Assembly (NCBI RefSeq): GCF_900174485.1
Contig: NZ_LT837803.1
Span: 2,185,305-2,249,304, forward strand
From: Sterolibacterium denitrificans
GTDB lineage: Bacteria; Pseudomonadota; Gammaproteobacteria; Burkholderiales; Rhodocyclaceae
DNA: 64,000 nucleotides
Reading direction: 5' to 3'
Both the position numbers and the translations under genes were made by a program. How positions within the stretch are numbered: the first letter of the stretch is position 1; each line of letters starts with the position of its first letter. This document shows positions 10,226-21,958 of the stretch, piece after piece. The notes under the pieces were generated by a model. It made no database searches. It had not been told where the DNA came from and worked only from the letters and a program-made list of their open reading frames with translations.

Positions 10226-10951
10226 TCAACCGGATTCAGCTTCCGCCGGCTTGCTCCGGCTTCCCACGCGTTTGGGCCTGCCGGCGACGGTAGCGGAGCG
10301 CACTTCGGCAAACGCAGGACCGATGCCGGCAATATCGAAGCCCTGATCGACGAGCGTGGCGAAAATCGCCATTGCATCGGTCAGGCGCGTCGAGGCGTGC
10401 ATGCCGTAATGGAACAATGAAACACCGAGCGCACCGCCAAAAAAGGCCGCAATCAGATTCTCGGTACTCAGCGCCGGATTCAGTTCGCCGGTACGCTTGG
10501 CCTCCTCGAACATGCCGTTCAATGCCTGATAGAGGCCATTGTTCTGCCTGAGCAATTCGGCCAGCAGCTCCGGATGGCGGCGCATCTCGATCGGGACGGC
10601 GGCAAGAAAACCCGTTACCGTCGCATCCCGGTCGGCAGCCGCCGCCGAGGCCATCAGGATGCGCCGGAAGCGCTCGCGCAATGTCGGGCATTCCTCCAGC
10701 GCACGCAGGTATTCGGGCAGCAGCACGCTCTGCGCATCGACCAGCGTCGCGACATAAAGCTCCAGCTTGGAAGAAAAATAGGAATACAGCGCCGCGTGCG
10801 TCATGCCCACGGCGCGGCCGACATCCTTGAAAGTCGTCTGCGCGTAGCCTTTTTCGGCAAACTGGCGCCGCGCCGCCAGCAGGATCTGGGTCAGCTTGGC
10901 TTCCTTGTTGCTTCCGCGCGGTCTGCCAACGCGGGCGGGCCTGAGTGTCAT
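10226..10951 (-). CDS. TetR/AcrR-family transcriptional regulator
   Basis: This 241-residue protein has an N-terminal TetR DNA-binding domain (about residues 18-65; TTFKDVGRAVGMTHAALYSYF is the helix-turn-helix) and a helical ligand-binding domain. The first 15 residues (RPARVGRPRGSNKEAK) contain an AT-hook-like basic arm, common in TetR proteins. It is immediately upstream of, and co-oriented with, the M20 hydrolase, so local control of that gene is plausible. The effector is unknown. Confidence 0.9.
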   Translation of the reverse strand: MTLRPARVGRPRGSNKEAKLTQILLAARRQFAEKGYAQTTFKDVGRAVGMTHAALYSYFSSKLELYVATLVDAQSVLLPEYLRALEECPTLRERFRRILMASAAAADRDATVTGFLAAVPIEMRRHPELLAELLRQNNGLYQALNGMFEEAKRTGELNPALSTENLIAAFFGGALGVSLFHYGMHASTRLTDAMAIFATLVDQGFDIAGIGPAFAEVRSATVAGRPKRVGSRSKPAEAESG

Positions 10952-11042
10952 GCGTCAAAATCCCCTGCTATCCACGAAGCCGAACCGGCAGCGCGCCCAG
11001 GCGCCTCCAAATCCCCTCAAGCACCGGCAGCCTCCACGCCAC

Positions 11043-12053
11043 TCAGAGCAGCATCTCTCCCAGCCACCAGGCAACGGCCGCAATCAACGCGCTGCAGGGA
11101 ATCGTCAATACCCAGGCCCAGACGATACTTCCTGCCACGCCCCAACGCACACTGCGGGCACCGTTTGTCGAACCGACCCCCACGATGGCCCCGGTAATGG
11201 TATGCGTCGTCGATACCGGAATGCCGAGGGCCGTGGCCAGGAAAAGCGTGACGGAACCGCCGGTTTCCGCGCAGAAACCGCCCACCGGCTTGAGTTTGGT
11301 GATCCGCTGTCCCATGGTCTTGACGATGCGCCAGCCGCCGAACAGCGTGCCCAGGCCAATCGCCAGATAACAGGAAATGATCACCCAGGCCGGCGGCATC
11401 GAGTCGCCGGCAGCGACATGGCCGCTGGCAATTAGCAGCATCCAGATGATGCCGATCGTCTTCTGCGCATCATTGCCGCCATGCCCCAGGCTGTAGAGGG
11501 AAGCCGAAACCAGTTGCAGGCGGCGGAACCAGCGATCGATGCGCCAGGGTGTCGCCCTGACGAACAGCCAGGAGACGATCAGCATCAGCAGCGAACCCAG
11601 CAGAAAACCGAGCAGTGGAGAAACCAGGATGAAAGCCACCGTCTTGCCGATGCCCGACCACACCAGCGCATCGTTGCCCGCCTTGGCCGCGCCGGCGCCG
11701 ACCAGACCGCCGATCAGGGCGTGCGAGGAACTCGACGGAATGCCGTAATACCAGGTGATCAGATTCCAGGATATGGCGCCGATCAAGGCCCCGAAAATGA
11801 CGTAGTGATCCACGATGCCGGGGTCGATGGTGCCCTTGCCTATGGTTGCCGCCACCTTGAGCTGGAAGACGAACAGGGCGGCAACGTTGAAGAAGGCAGC
11901 AAACATCACTGCATGATTCGGTTTCAGCACACCGGTGGAAACCACGGTGGCGATCGAGTTGGCGGCGTCGTGAAAGCCGTTCATGAAATCGAACAGCAGT
12001 GCCAGCGTAACCAGCACAACGACCACCCAGAGCCCTATTTCCAGCGAGTGCAT
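11043..12053 (-). CDS. pit: Low-affinity inorganic phosphate transporter, PiT family
   Basis: The product is 336 residues with about 10 hydrophobic segments. The two inverted PiT signature repeats are present: FDFMNGFHDAANSIATVVST near the N-terminus and SLGHGGNDAQKTIGI in the second half. The transporter imports metal-phosphate in symport with protons. It lies 86 bp downstream of a DUF47/PhoU-like gene on the same strand, the classic pit accessory pair. This system could also export phosphate when polyphosphate is degraded, an inference from the family. Confidence 0.95.
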   Translation of the reverse strand: MHSLEIGLWVVVVLVTLALLFDFMNGFHDAANSIATVVSTGVLKPNHAVMFAAFFNVAALFVFQLKVAATIGKGTIDPGIVDHYVIFGALIGAISWNLITWYYGIPSSSSHALIGGLVGAGAAKAGNDALVWSGIGKTVAFILVSPLLGFLLGSLLMLIVSWLFVRATPWRIDRWFRRLQLVSASLYSLGHGGNDAQKTIGIIWMLLIASGHVAAGDSMPPAWVIISCYLAIGLGTLFGGWRIVKTMGQRITKLKPVGGFCAETGGSVTLFLATALGIPVSTTHTITGAIVGVGSTNGARSVRWGVAGSIVWAWVLTIPCSALIAAVAWWLGEMLL

Positions 12054-12139
12054 GGCGAACGGTCAGGGAACGGTGAGTAAGTGGAAAAAAGGCAGCGGGA
12101 GAGGAAAGCGCCGAGTGCGGACATGCCCATCGGGCGCTT

Positions 12140-12778
12140 TCAGGAGTTTTCGAGCACGATGCCCTCGGTGATGTTGGCCACATCGTTGCAGCGATCCGTC
12201 ACTGACTCAAGCAGCTCGTAGAGCATCTGCAGCTTGATGATTTCACGCACCTCCGTCTCTTCACGGAACAGCCGGGAAATGGCCGCGCGCATGACGTGAT
12301 CCGCATCGTTCTCGAGTTCATCGATCTCGCGGCAGACCTTCAGGATCGTTTGCGCATGCTCCATGTTGTGCAACAGGCTGACCACGATCTTCACCCGCTC
12401 GCAGCAGGACAGGCATATCTCGGCCAGTTTTCGGGCTTCCGGCGCGATCTTGCGAATATCGTAGAGCACCAGCGATTCCGCGACATCCTGGATCATGTCG
12501 AGGATGTCGTCCATGTTGGAAATCAACTGGTGAATGCTGTCACGATCGAAAGGCGTGATGAAGGTTCGGTGCAGCAGCGTAACCGTCTCGTGCGTGATCT
12601 GGTCGGCGCGCTTCTCGATGGAATCGATCAGCTTGACATGATCATCGGCCGTCTGCACGGTATTGCCCAGCTTGGCCAACAGGGCCTCCAGCTCAACCGC
12701 ACCCGCAACGATCTGCTCCGCGTGTGCGTTGAACAACTCGAAAAACTTGCCCTCTGTGGGCATGAAGCGTCCAAACAT
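12140..12778 (-). CDS. DUF47 (PhoU-like) phosphate-transport accessory protein
   Basis: This 212-residue all-helical protein matches DUF47 (YkaA type): it opens MFGRFMPTEGKFFELFNAHA and has the repeated acidic segments ELENDADHVMR and SNMDDILDMIQDVAESL, which in PhoU-fold proteins bind metals. DUF47 proteins are regularly encoded next to PiT transporters and are thought to regulate them, and here it is the upstream gene of such a pair. The start is supported by the family N-terminus. The divergent DUF2863 gene begins 120 bp away. Confidence 0.92.
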   Translation of the reverse strand: MFGRFMPTEGKFFELFNAHAEQIVAGAVELEALLAKLGNTVQTADDHVKLIDSIEKRADQITHETVTLLHRTFITPFDRDSIHQLISNMDDILDMIQDVAESLVLYDIRKIAPEARKLAEICLSCCERVKIVVSLLHNMEHAQTILKVCREIDELENDADHVMRAAISRLFREETEVREIIKLQMLYELLESVTDRCNDVANITEGIVLENS

Positions 12779-12898
12779 CTTGGTTTCTTTTTGTTACAAA
12801 GGTCGGCATGTTACCAATAAACCCGCCTCCCTGTTGATGATTTTTGCCCACGGTGGGATGTTACAATGCGCAGTTCCGAATCATTCAGGACGCCACGC

Positions 12899-14116
12899 AT
12901 GAAACGCAACCGGCTCCCGCGCCAGACACGGCAGACGCCGGATTTCGACGAACTCATCCGCCTGGCAAATGGCTTGGGACACTCCTGCTGCCGCAACGAG
13001 GATGCCCACTGGGAGGCGCGCCTTGCCCGCCGCATCGACCACCTGCTCGAAGACGGCGACGAAGCCACCCTGACGGCCGCGCTGGATCATCTGTATGCAG
13101 CCAAGGGACCGGCCTACGATGCCCTGGCCGAGATGATCGAGACGCGCTGCGAGAGCCGTCCGGCTGTCGCCCCGGCCGCAGCAAAGAACGTCCCTGCCGC
13201 CGCGTTCTCACCACCCGGCACCAGCCTCGTGCTGTTCAATGCGCCCCTGCTCGCCTGGTCGCGCTATGCCATTCCGTTTGGTTCGATCAGCGCGGCGGTG
13301 CTGGCCAGCTTGCGGGTACAGTTGCAGGCCCACGTGTTTGCCGAAGGCGTGCAACTGGCGCTGGCCGACTACCTGTTCAGCCCCGACCAGTTGCCGCAAA
13401 GCTATTGCGAAACCGCGCAATTGGCCGGGCGTCTGGGTGAATGCGCAATGCACGGGCGCGACCTGAACCTCGATCCGGCGCAACTGCCGGAAACTGCCAG
13501 CTTTCTTTCCGACACCCGCTATCTGCTCGGCGTTGCCGCCGTCGCGTCCGGCGCCGCGCTGTTCCGCTGGCAGGAAGACGATGCCGGCAGCGAGCGCGGC
13601 GAAGTGCTGCGGCGCTGGCAAACCCAGGGGGGCGAAGCCTTGCGCCCGCTGCTGCCCGGCTGCGCCAGCGAACTCCTGCTGCCGCAGTCCTATCACACCG
13701 CCTGCCGCAATGCCGATCGCAGCTCGCGCCCCTACTCGCTGCGCGCCTCGGTCAGCTATCTCGGCAGCATGCTGGACATCGCGGCCAACCAGTTGCGCGC
13801 CGTCATCGCGCCTTTCTACGAGCAACAACTGGAGGAATATCGCATCGGCTTCACCCTGCAAAACTCCAACCAGGTGATCCACGGCGTCGTCTGGGCCTTG
13901 CTCGACGCCGAAGACGACAATACCGACATTCCGGCGCAGATCGAAACCCTGCTGCGCGAAATCGGCATCGGTGAAATTCTCCAGCTCGATCATCGCCTGC
14001 CGCTCGAATACTGCGACGACTGCGGCAGCCCGCTTTATCCGGATCCCGAGGGCGAGCCGGTGCACGCCGAAATGCCCGAGGACCAGATCGAAGTCCTGCC
14101 ACGCCATCTGCATTGA
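12899..14116 (+). CDS. DUF2863 family protein
   Basis: This 405-residue protein resembles the DUF2863 family, which I know mainly from Betaproteobacteria. It is soluble, with no signal peptide or membrane segment. Landmarks are the basic start [14 protein letters not shown], a helical N-terminal third, and a C-terminal [15 protein letters not shown] segment with a paired-cysteine motif that could bind a metal. The ATG at 12899 is preferred over one 11 codons upstream because the family starts with this basic motif. A TACAAT hexamer (12862-12867) may be its -10. The function is unknown. Confidence 0.8.
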   Translation: MKRNRLPRQTRQTPDFDELIRLANGLGHSCCRNEDAHWEARLARRIDHLLEDGDEATLTAALDHLYAAKGPAYDALAEMIETRCESRPAVAPAAAKNVPAAAFSPPGTSLVLFNAPLLAWSRYAIPFGSISAAVLASLRVQLQAHVFAEGVQLALADYLFSPDQLPQSYCETAQLAGRLGECAMHGRDLNLDPAQLPETASFLSDTRYLLGVAAVASGAALFRWQEDDAGSERGEVLRRWQTQGGEALRPLLPGCASELLLPQSYHTACRNADRSSRPYSLRASVSYLGSMLDIAANQLRAVIAPFYEQQLEEYRIGFTLQNSNQVIHGVVWALLDAEDDNTDIPAQIETLLREIGIGEILQLDHRLPLEYCDDCGSPLYPDPEGEPVHAEMPEDQIEVLPRHLH

Positions 14117-14231
14117 TTCGGCTTGCGCATCGTTGCATCCTTGCGCGCCATCCGCACCACTGTTGCCCAGCATTGATCCTTGCCTCCCGTCCTGCGACGG
14201 GAGCCGACGGCCAACGACCCGGGAGCCAAGC

Positions 14232-14642
14232 ATGTCAGACAAGATCATCAAATCCGCTGCCGAATGGCAAGCCTGCCTCAGCCCGCTGCAATACCACGTG
14301 ACCCGCGAGAAGGGCACCGAACGCGCGTTCAGCGGCGAATACTGGAACACGCACGCGCCGGGCATCTACCGCTGCGTCTGCTGCGGTACGCCCTTGTTCG
14401 ATGCAGCCGACAAATTCGACGCCGGCTGCGGCTGGCCGAGCTTCAGCCAGCCGCTGGCTGCCGCGGCCATCAGCGAAGCGGACGACCACAGCCACGGCAT
14501 GGAGCGCACCGAAGTGCTCTGCAAGCGTTGCGATGCCCATCTGGGCCACGTCTTCACCGACGGCCCGGCGCCGCACGGCCTGCGCTACTGCATCAATTCC
14601 GCCGCAGTGAAGCTCGAAGCCGCGCAGCCCGACAAAACCTGA
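14232..14642 (+). CDS. msrB: Peptide-methionine (R)-S-oxide reductase MsrB
   Basis: This 136-residue enzyme repairs oxidised methionine (R epimer). The zinc site CVCC (C48, C51) and CKRC (C97, C100) is complete, and the catalytic cysteine is C120 in RYCINS. The GCGWPSF motif and [10 protein letters not shown] also fit. There is no signal peptide, so it is cytoplasmic. The ATG at 14232 matches the family N-terminus; the frame is open 87 codons upstream through the previous gap. It is followed 35 bp later by yciB, which has its own promoter. Confidence 0.97.
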   Translation: MSDKIIKSAAEWQACLSPLQYHVTREKGTERAFSGEYWNTHAPGIYRCVCCGTPLFDAADKFDAGCGWPSFSQPLAAAAISEADDHSHGMERTEVLCKRCDAHLGHVFTDGPAPHGLRYCINSAAVKLEAAQPDKT

Positions 14643-14662
14643 GCAACTTACTCAACAATTTG

Positions 14663-14668
14663 TATAAT
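14663..14668 (+). promoter_or_regulatory. Consensus -10 (TATAAT) just ahead of yciB
   Basis: A perfect TATAAT ends nine bases before the yciB ATG. CTGAGC at 14639-14644, 18 bp upstream, is a possible -35 overlapping the end of msrB. If it is used, transcription would start around 14674-14676, leaving almost no leader. No Shine-Dalgarno sequence is present between this element and the ATG. Confidence 0.55.
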
Positions 14669-14677
14669 CTCCGCACC

Positions 14678-15301
14678 ATGAAATTTCTTTTCGACCTGTT
14701 TCCAGTCATCCTCTTCTTCCTCGCCTTCAAACTGTCCGAAAAAAGGCCGGAAGCCGCGCTGGACTTCATCACCCAGACCCTCGCCCCGCTGGGTATCGGC
14801 AGCGCGATCACGCTCGCCCAGGCCCCCATCCTGGTCGCCACGCTGGTCGTCATCGTCGCCACCGCCCTGCAGATTTCCTGGGTCTGGCTGCGTCACGGCA
14901 AGGTCGACAAAATGCTTTGGGCCAGCCTGATCCTGGTGGTCTTCTTCGGCAGCCTGACGCTGATTTTCCATGATGAAGCCTTCATCAAATGGAAGCCGAC
15001 CGTGCTCTACTGGCTGTTTGCCGCCGTCCTGCTGGGCGCGCCGCTGCTGCTGAAGAAAAACCTGATTCGCGAAATGCTCGAAGCCCAGGTGCAACTGCCC
15101 GAACCGCTGTGGCGGAAACTCAATTTCGCCTGGGTCGGCTTCTTTCTGTTGCTGGGCGCCCTCAATCTGCTGATCGCCTTCGGCCTCGATCTGTCGACCG
15201 ACATCTGGGTCAATTTCAAGCTGTTCGGCACGATGGGGCTGATGTTCATGTTCATCCTCGGCCAGGGCGTCTATCTGGCGAAATACATCGAGGAAAAATG
15301 A
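14678..15301 (+). CDS. yciB: Septation protein A / inner-membrane protein YciB
   Basis: The product is 207 residues with five or six hydrophobic segments. The family start [18 protein letters not shown] and the [10 protein letters not shown] and NLLIAFG segments identify YciB/IspZ (IspA), an inner-membrane protein affecting envelope synthesis and septation. It is the first gene of a tight operon: its TGA overlaps the ATG of the YciI-like gene, and bolA follows. No ribosome-binding site precedes the ATG, and a consensus -10 ends nine bases upstream, so the mRNA may be leaderless. Confidence 0.94.
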   Translation: MKFLFDLFPVILFFLAFKLSEKRPEAALDFITQTLAPLGIGSAITLAQAPILVATLVVIVATALQISWVWLRHGKVDKMLWASLILVVFFGSLTLIFHDEAFIKWKPTVLYWLFAAVLLGAPLLLKKNLIREMLEAQVQLPEPLWRKLNFAWVGFFLLLGALNLLIAFGLDLSTDIWVNFKLFGTMGLMFMFILGQGVYLAKYIEEK

Positions 15302-15606
15302 CCATGCTTTACGCCTTGTACGGCGAGGACGCCGCCGACAGCCTGGAAAAACGCCTGGCCGTGCGCGCCGAGCATCTGGCCCGCCTGCAGACGCTCCATG
15401 ACCAGGGCCGGCTGCTGCTGGCCGGCCCGCTGCCGGCCATCGACGCAGCCGATCCCGGCCCGGCCGGCTTTGCCGGCAGCCTGATCGTCGCCGAATTTCC
15501 CTCCCAGGCCGAAGCGGAACGCTGGCTGCAGGCAGATCCCTATGTCGCTGCCGGCGTCTTCCGCAGCCACTGGGTGCGCCCCTTCAAGCAGGTTTTTCCC
15601 AAGTAA
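15298..15606 (+). CDS. yciI: YciI-family protein
   Basis: This 102-residue protein of the YciI-like (ferredoxin-like, dimeric alpha-beta barrel) family carries the HLARL and [12 protein letters not shown] segments and the late [11 protein letters not shown] typical of it. Its ATG overlaps the yciB stop (ATGA), implying translational coupling; a second in-frame ATG two codons on is possible. YciI proteins are weakly characterised, and a catalytic His-Asp dyad has been proposed for the family. It sits between yciB and bolA, a linkage I know from other betaproteobacteria. Confidence 0.92.
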   Translation: MTMLYALYGEDAADSLEKRLAVRAEHLARLQTLHDQGRLLLAGPLPAIDAADPGPAGFAGSLIVAEFPSQAEAERWLQADPYVAAGVFRSHWVRPFKQVFPK

Positions 15607-15623
15607 TCCCGACCGGAACCGCC

Positions 15624-15905
15624 ATGAGCAAGATCGACACCATCCGCGCCCGCCTCGCCTGCCTCGAACCGCAATCGCTGGAAGTCTTCGACGACAGCCA
15701 CCAGCACCTCGGCCACGGCGGCTACCGCACCGACGGCAGCCACTTCCGCATGCAGATCGTCTCGGCCCGGTTCGAAGGCAAAAACAAGGTGGCCCGCCAC
15801 CGCATGGTCTATGCCGCCCTCGGCGAGCTGATGAAAGAAGACATCCACGCGATGAACATCGACGCCAGGACGCCGGCCGAGGCGGCTGCCGCCCGGACAG
15901 CCTAG
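15624..15905 (+). CDS. bolA: BolA family protein
   Basis: The product is 93 residues, class II KH-like fold. The 'SLEVFDDSHQHLGH' segment and 'GSHFRMQIVSARFEGKNKVARHRMVYAALGEL' region contain the conserved histidines used with monothiol glutaredoxins to bind [2Fe-2S] clusters. BolA proteins act in iron-sulfur trafficking and, in some species, as transcription factors for morphology genes. It is last in the yciB-yciI-bolA operon, 17 bp after yciI. A convergent gene follows. Confidence 0.93.
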   Translation: MSKIDTIRARLACLEPQSLEVFDDSHQHLGHGGYRTDGSHFRMQIVSARFEGKNKVARHRMVYAALGELMKEDIHAMNIDARTPAEAAAARTA

Positions 15906-15936
15906 ACAACCCGGCAACCCAGGCAGCCCGGACAGC

Positions 15937-16800
15937 TCAGGGCTCGACGTAGAAACGGATGCGCTGGATCTTTTTCTCGTGCATGTTGAACTCGAAGAAA
16001 ATCACGCCTTGCCGCAGTTGCGCGGCAGCGGCGGGATCCGCCAGGGAAAAGCTGGCCGTGACGTAACTGCCGGCCGCCAGGGTCTTGCCGGTCTGCAGAT
16101 TCCCCTGCAGTTCGGCGAGCCGCTCCATCCCCGCCAGCGGCGCTTCCGCCGGCCAGGCCAGACCGGCGAAATCCGAACTCAGCAGCGTCTTGATGCGCTC
16201 GAAGTCGCGCTGGTTGTACGCCGCGACAAACTCGGCAACCTGCGCCTTGCCGGTTTGGCCGATGCCGAAAACACCGGACATGAACTGCAGCATGCCGCGC
16301 CAGCCTAGCTGACCGATCATGCGCTGCCCCAGGGCAAGGCCGGCCGTCAGGCTGGCCAGACCGAAGGACATCTGCTGCTTGAGCATGGGCCAAAGCTCCC
16401 AATGCGCGGCCAGATGCTGCACCTTCAACTCGCCATCCTCCTCGATCAGCTCATAGTGCGCGTGCATCGGCACGCGCAGGGTGATCTGCGGCGACATGCC
16501 GATTTCTATTGTCAGATCGCGCACCACGCTGTTGCCGCAGACGATGTCGCGGTCGACGTGAAAGACGATCTGCATCGGCGCAATGAAGCAATCGTAGAAA
16601 CGGGAGAGCGGACCATTGCCGCGCACGCCGGTCCGTTTGTCGAACACGCCGCTGACGTGCGCCGGCGCGCCAACCGGATCCTCGACGATGTTGTAACGGG
16701 CAAAAATCGCCATCCAGGCCTGCTTGTCGTGGATGGCAACCGCTTGCGGCGATTTCATGATGGTCGCAATTCGATCATCGCGGCTGAATTGAGCGTGCAT
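15937..16800 (-). CDS. NTF2/SnoaL-like protein, apparently two domains
   Basis: This 287-residue soluble protein begins with an NTF2-like fold (about residues 20-140: AWMAIFARYNIVEDPVGAP, FYDCFIAPMQIVFHVDRDIV) and seems to carry a second similar unit (about 185-285: VAEFVAAYNQRDFERIKTLL, QGVIFFEFNMHEKKIQRIRF). The two are joined by a helical, partly hydrophobic linker rich in Met and Gly. NTF2-like folds serve as enzymes (ketosteroid isomerase) or binding proteins, and nothing here tells which. It is a single gene, convergent with bolA and divergent from the diguanylate cyclase. Confidence 0.7.
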   Translation of the reverse strand: MHAQFSRDDRIATIMKSPQAVAIHDKQAWMAIFARYNIVEDPVGAPAHVSGVFDKRTGVRGNGPLSRFYDCFIAPMQIVFHVDRDIVCGNSVVRDLTIEIGMSPQITLRVPMHAHYELIEEDGELKVQHLAAHWELWPMLKQQMSFGLASLTAGLALGQRMIGQLGWRGMLQFMSGVFGIGQTGKAQVAEFVAAYNQRDFERIKTLLSSDFAGLAWPAEAPLAGMERLAELQGNLQTGKTLAAGSYVTASFSLADPAAAAQLRQGVIFFEFNMHEKKIQRIRFYVEP

Positions 16801-16984
16801 TGTCCGGCCCCTCCCTGTGTCTGTCGTCGGCAGTCAAAAGTCCGGATGATATTCATAAAACCCGGCACTGCAAAATGACCTGTTCCAGCCAGCCGGCAAC
16901 CTGCCGATTATACTTTTGTCGAATTGTCACAATGCTTTATTTCTGGAATAGTGCAAGCCATTACAACAGCATGCCGCCTCCCCA

Positions 16985-18799
16985 ATGGCATTCCAGAACT
17001 CAAATTCATTGCCCCATTTCGATCAGCCGCCGTTACGCCTGCTCGGCGTAACGGTGGTTATTTTTGCGCTGGTTTCGCTGCTGCTGCATTCACCCGTGCA
17101 TGGCACCCACATCAACCTGGGTGGCAGAGGCTTCGGCTTTGCCTTCGCCCTGCTGCTGTTCGCCGGCCCGCGCCTGTGGCCCGGCGTCGTCGCCGGAACT
17201 GCCGCAGCCTGTCTGCTTGCAGGCCAGGGGATACTGCTGGCGCTGGCGACCGGGCTGGGCAACGGGCTGGCAACCGCGCTGGTCATCGACATGCTGAAGA
17301 AGCACGATTTCGATCGCAGCCTGTCCCGTCTCAAGGACTATCGCATGTTGCTGATGTACGGCGCCTTCATCGCGCCCGGCATCAGCGCGGCCTGCGGGAC
17401 GCTTCTGCCGCTGCTGTCGGGCGCGGCAGCGCCGGGCAACCCCCTCAACGCCTATGTCGAATGGTGGCTGGGCGATTCGATGGGACTGCTCAACGCCGCG
17501 CCGGCATTGCTGATCTGGTTCGGCAACACGCGCAAGCTGCCGCGCCGCCAGTACATGTCCGAGTTTGCCGGACTGCTGCTCATTGCCAGCCTGATTGCCG
17601 CCGTCATCTTTAGCGAACGGGCATCATACGGACTGCTCGTCGACACGATCCCCAGCCTCATGTTGATGGCACTGATCGTCTGGGCGGCGATCAGCTTCGG
17701 GCGTCACGCCACATCACTCTTGATCGTCGTCTTTTTCTCGCTGGTACTTGTCAGCATTCGCCACAATGTCGGCATGTTTGCCGACGAGCAGCATTACGCA
17801 ACGCTCCTGAGCCTGTGGTGGTTCATTGCACTGTTCAGCATGGTCGGCATGACCCTGGCCATCGTACTCCACCAACTGCGCCAGACGCAGACGGAGCTGC
17901 ATCTTGCAGCCCAGGTATTCGCCAACAGCCACGAAGGCATCGTAATCGTCAATACGCAAAACCGCATCGTATCGGTCAATGCGGCATTCACGACAATCAC
18001 CGGATATGCCGCTGCGGAAGCCATCGGCAAGACCCCGGAACTGCTGCGTTCCGGCAAGCATGATGCAGACATGTACGACAAGATGGCCAACCAGTTGAAC
18101 GAAATCGGCCACTGGGATGGGGAAACATGGAACCGGCGCAAGGATGGCAGCATTTTTCCGGTACAGGTGTCCGTCAGCACCGTACGCGACAGCCACGGCG
18201 ATATCGAAAACTACATCAGCATCTTTTCCGACATCACCGAGCGCAAGGCCAGCGAGGAGCGCACCCGCCATCTGGCGCAGTACGACTTCCTCACCGACCT
18301 GCCCAACCGCGCCCTGCTGCTCGATCGTCTCGCCCATGAACTGGCCAGCGCCAGGCGCTACAACACACGCTTTGCCGTCATGTTCATCGATCTCGACCAT
18401 TTCAAGCCGGTCAACGACACCCATGGCCACGACGTCGGCGATTCGCTGTTGTGCGAAGTGGCCCGGCGCCTCAAGGAGAACGTGCGCGACAGCGACACCG
18501 TTTCGCGTCAGGGCGGCGACGAATTCATCATCCTGGCACCCAACCTGGCGGATACCGAACAGGTGGCCCTGTTCGCTCAGAAATTGCTGCTCATCCTCGC
18601 CGAACCTTACCGGATTGCCGGCCACGAACTCCGCATCACGCCCAGTATCGGCATCGCCATCTATCCCCACGACGGCGAAGACATCGACAGCCTGATCAAG
18701 AACGCCGACACGGCCATGTATCGCGCCAAGAGTTCGGGCCGCAACAATCTGCAATGCTATGGCCACTGTCAGCCTGCGCCCGGCTGTGACGAGCATTGA
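16985..18799 (+). CDS. Membrane-bound diguanylate cyclase, MASE1-PAS-GGDEF
   Basis: The product is 604 residues. About eight hydrophobic segments (residues 18-300) form a MASE1-like membrane sensor, followed by one PAS domain (about 310-430, ending ITERKASEERTRHL) and a GGDEF domain. The active-site RQGGDEF is intact and the I-site RDSD lies five residues upstream. It lacks an EAL domain and is predicted to synthesise cyclic di-GMP under product feedback. It resembles the partial cyclase at the window start but has one PAS domain fewer. The ATG has no clear Shine-Dalgarno sequence. Confidence 0.92.
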   Translation: MAFQNSNSLPHFDQPPLRLLGVTVVIFALVSLLLHSPVHGTHINLGGRGFGFAFALLLFAGPRLWPGVVAGTAAACLLAGQGILLALATGLGNGLATALVIDMLKKHDFDRSLSRLKDYRMLLMYGAFIAPGISAACGTLLPLLSGAAAPGNPLNAYVEWWLGDSMGLLNAAPALLIWFGNTRKLPRRQYMSEFAGLLLIASLIAAVIFSERASYGLLVDTIPSLMLMALIVWAAISFGRHATSLLIVVFFSLVLVSIRHNVGMFADEQHYATLLSLWWFIALFSMVGMTLAIVLHQLRQTQTELHLAAQVFANSHEGIVIVNTQNRIVSVNAAFTTITGYAAAEAIGKTPELLRSGKHDADMYDKMANQLNEIGHWDGETWNRRKDGSIFPVQVSVSTVRDSHGDIENYISIFSDITERKASEERTRHLAQYDFLTDLPNRALLLDRLAHELASARRYNTRFAVMFIDLDHFKPVNDTHGHDVGDSLLCEVARRLKENVRDSDTVSRQGGDEFIILAPNLADTEQVALFAQKLLLILAEPYRIAGHELRITPSIGIAIYPHDGEDIDSLIKNADTAMYRAKSSGRNNLQCYGHCQPAPGCDEH

Positions 18800-18874
18800 T
18801 GCACGGAGAGGTGCAGCGCGGCCTCAGCCTTCTTTGCGCTTCACTCTCCTTCCCTGACTGCCAGCGCCGTACTC

Positions 18875-21457
<2,583 letters not shown>

Positions 21458-21494
21458 GATGGCGCGGCTCCTGTATGAGATTCAATTGGAGCGC

Positions 21495-21522
21495 AGATGG
21501 GGTTGCCAAGTCCCAATTCAAG
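21495..21522 (-). promoter_or_regulatory. Sigma-32 (heat-shock) promoter of clpB
   Basis: Read on the minus strand, CTTGAA (21517-21522) and CCCCATCT (21495-21502) are separated by 14 bp. This matches the RpoH consensus, with both boxes complete. The inferred start near 21488 would give a roughly 30-base leader before the clpB ATG. Confidence 0.88.
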
Positions 21523-21628
21523 AGCCATGCGCAGCGGAAAAACGCCGAACAAGCGCCGAACAGCCCCGATCCATGGCCGGCCGGCAGAAAAGATCTGCCC
21601 ATGCCGGCTTCATCGGCAGTGGGCCACG

Positions 21629-21937
21629 TCAAAGTTCGAGATACACGCGACCCGCATCAATCCTGACCGCGATGCAGGGCACCTGGCCGACATCGGGAGC
21701 CACGGCCTGCCCATCCGTCAGGCCGATGTTCATGCCATGCAGGGGACAAGTGACGCGACGGCCATGCACGATGCCCTGCGACAGCGGCCCACCCTTGTGC
21801 GGGCAGCGATCATGCATGGCGAACACCTCGTCCTCGGCCGTGCGGAACACGGCGATGTCGGGCCCAGAGGTCTTGACGACGCGGCTGCCCAAACGCGGGA
21901 TTTCGTCCAGCGCGCAGACCAGTTTCCATTCCTTCAT
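21629..21937 (-). CDS. nirD: Nitrite reductase (NAD(P)H) small subunit, Rieske type
   Basis: The product is 102 residues. It is the small subunit of the cytoplasmic siroheme nitrite reductase that makes ammonium. Rieske [2Fe-2S] ligands are visible in CPHKGGPLS and CPLHGMNI. It follows nirB by 21 bp. It must not be confused with the NirD of heme d1 synthesis, part of the fusion at 40,928. Downstream lies the clpB sigma-32 promoter. Confidence 0.95.
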   Translation of the reverse strand: MKEWKLVCALDEIPRLGSRVVKTSGPDIAVFRTAEDEVFAMHDRCPHKGGPLSQGIVHGRRVTCPLHGMNIGLTDGQAVAPDVGQVPCIAVRIDAGRVYLEL

Positions 21938-21958
21938 GCTGTTCTCCCCATACTCTCC

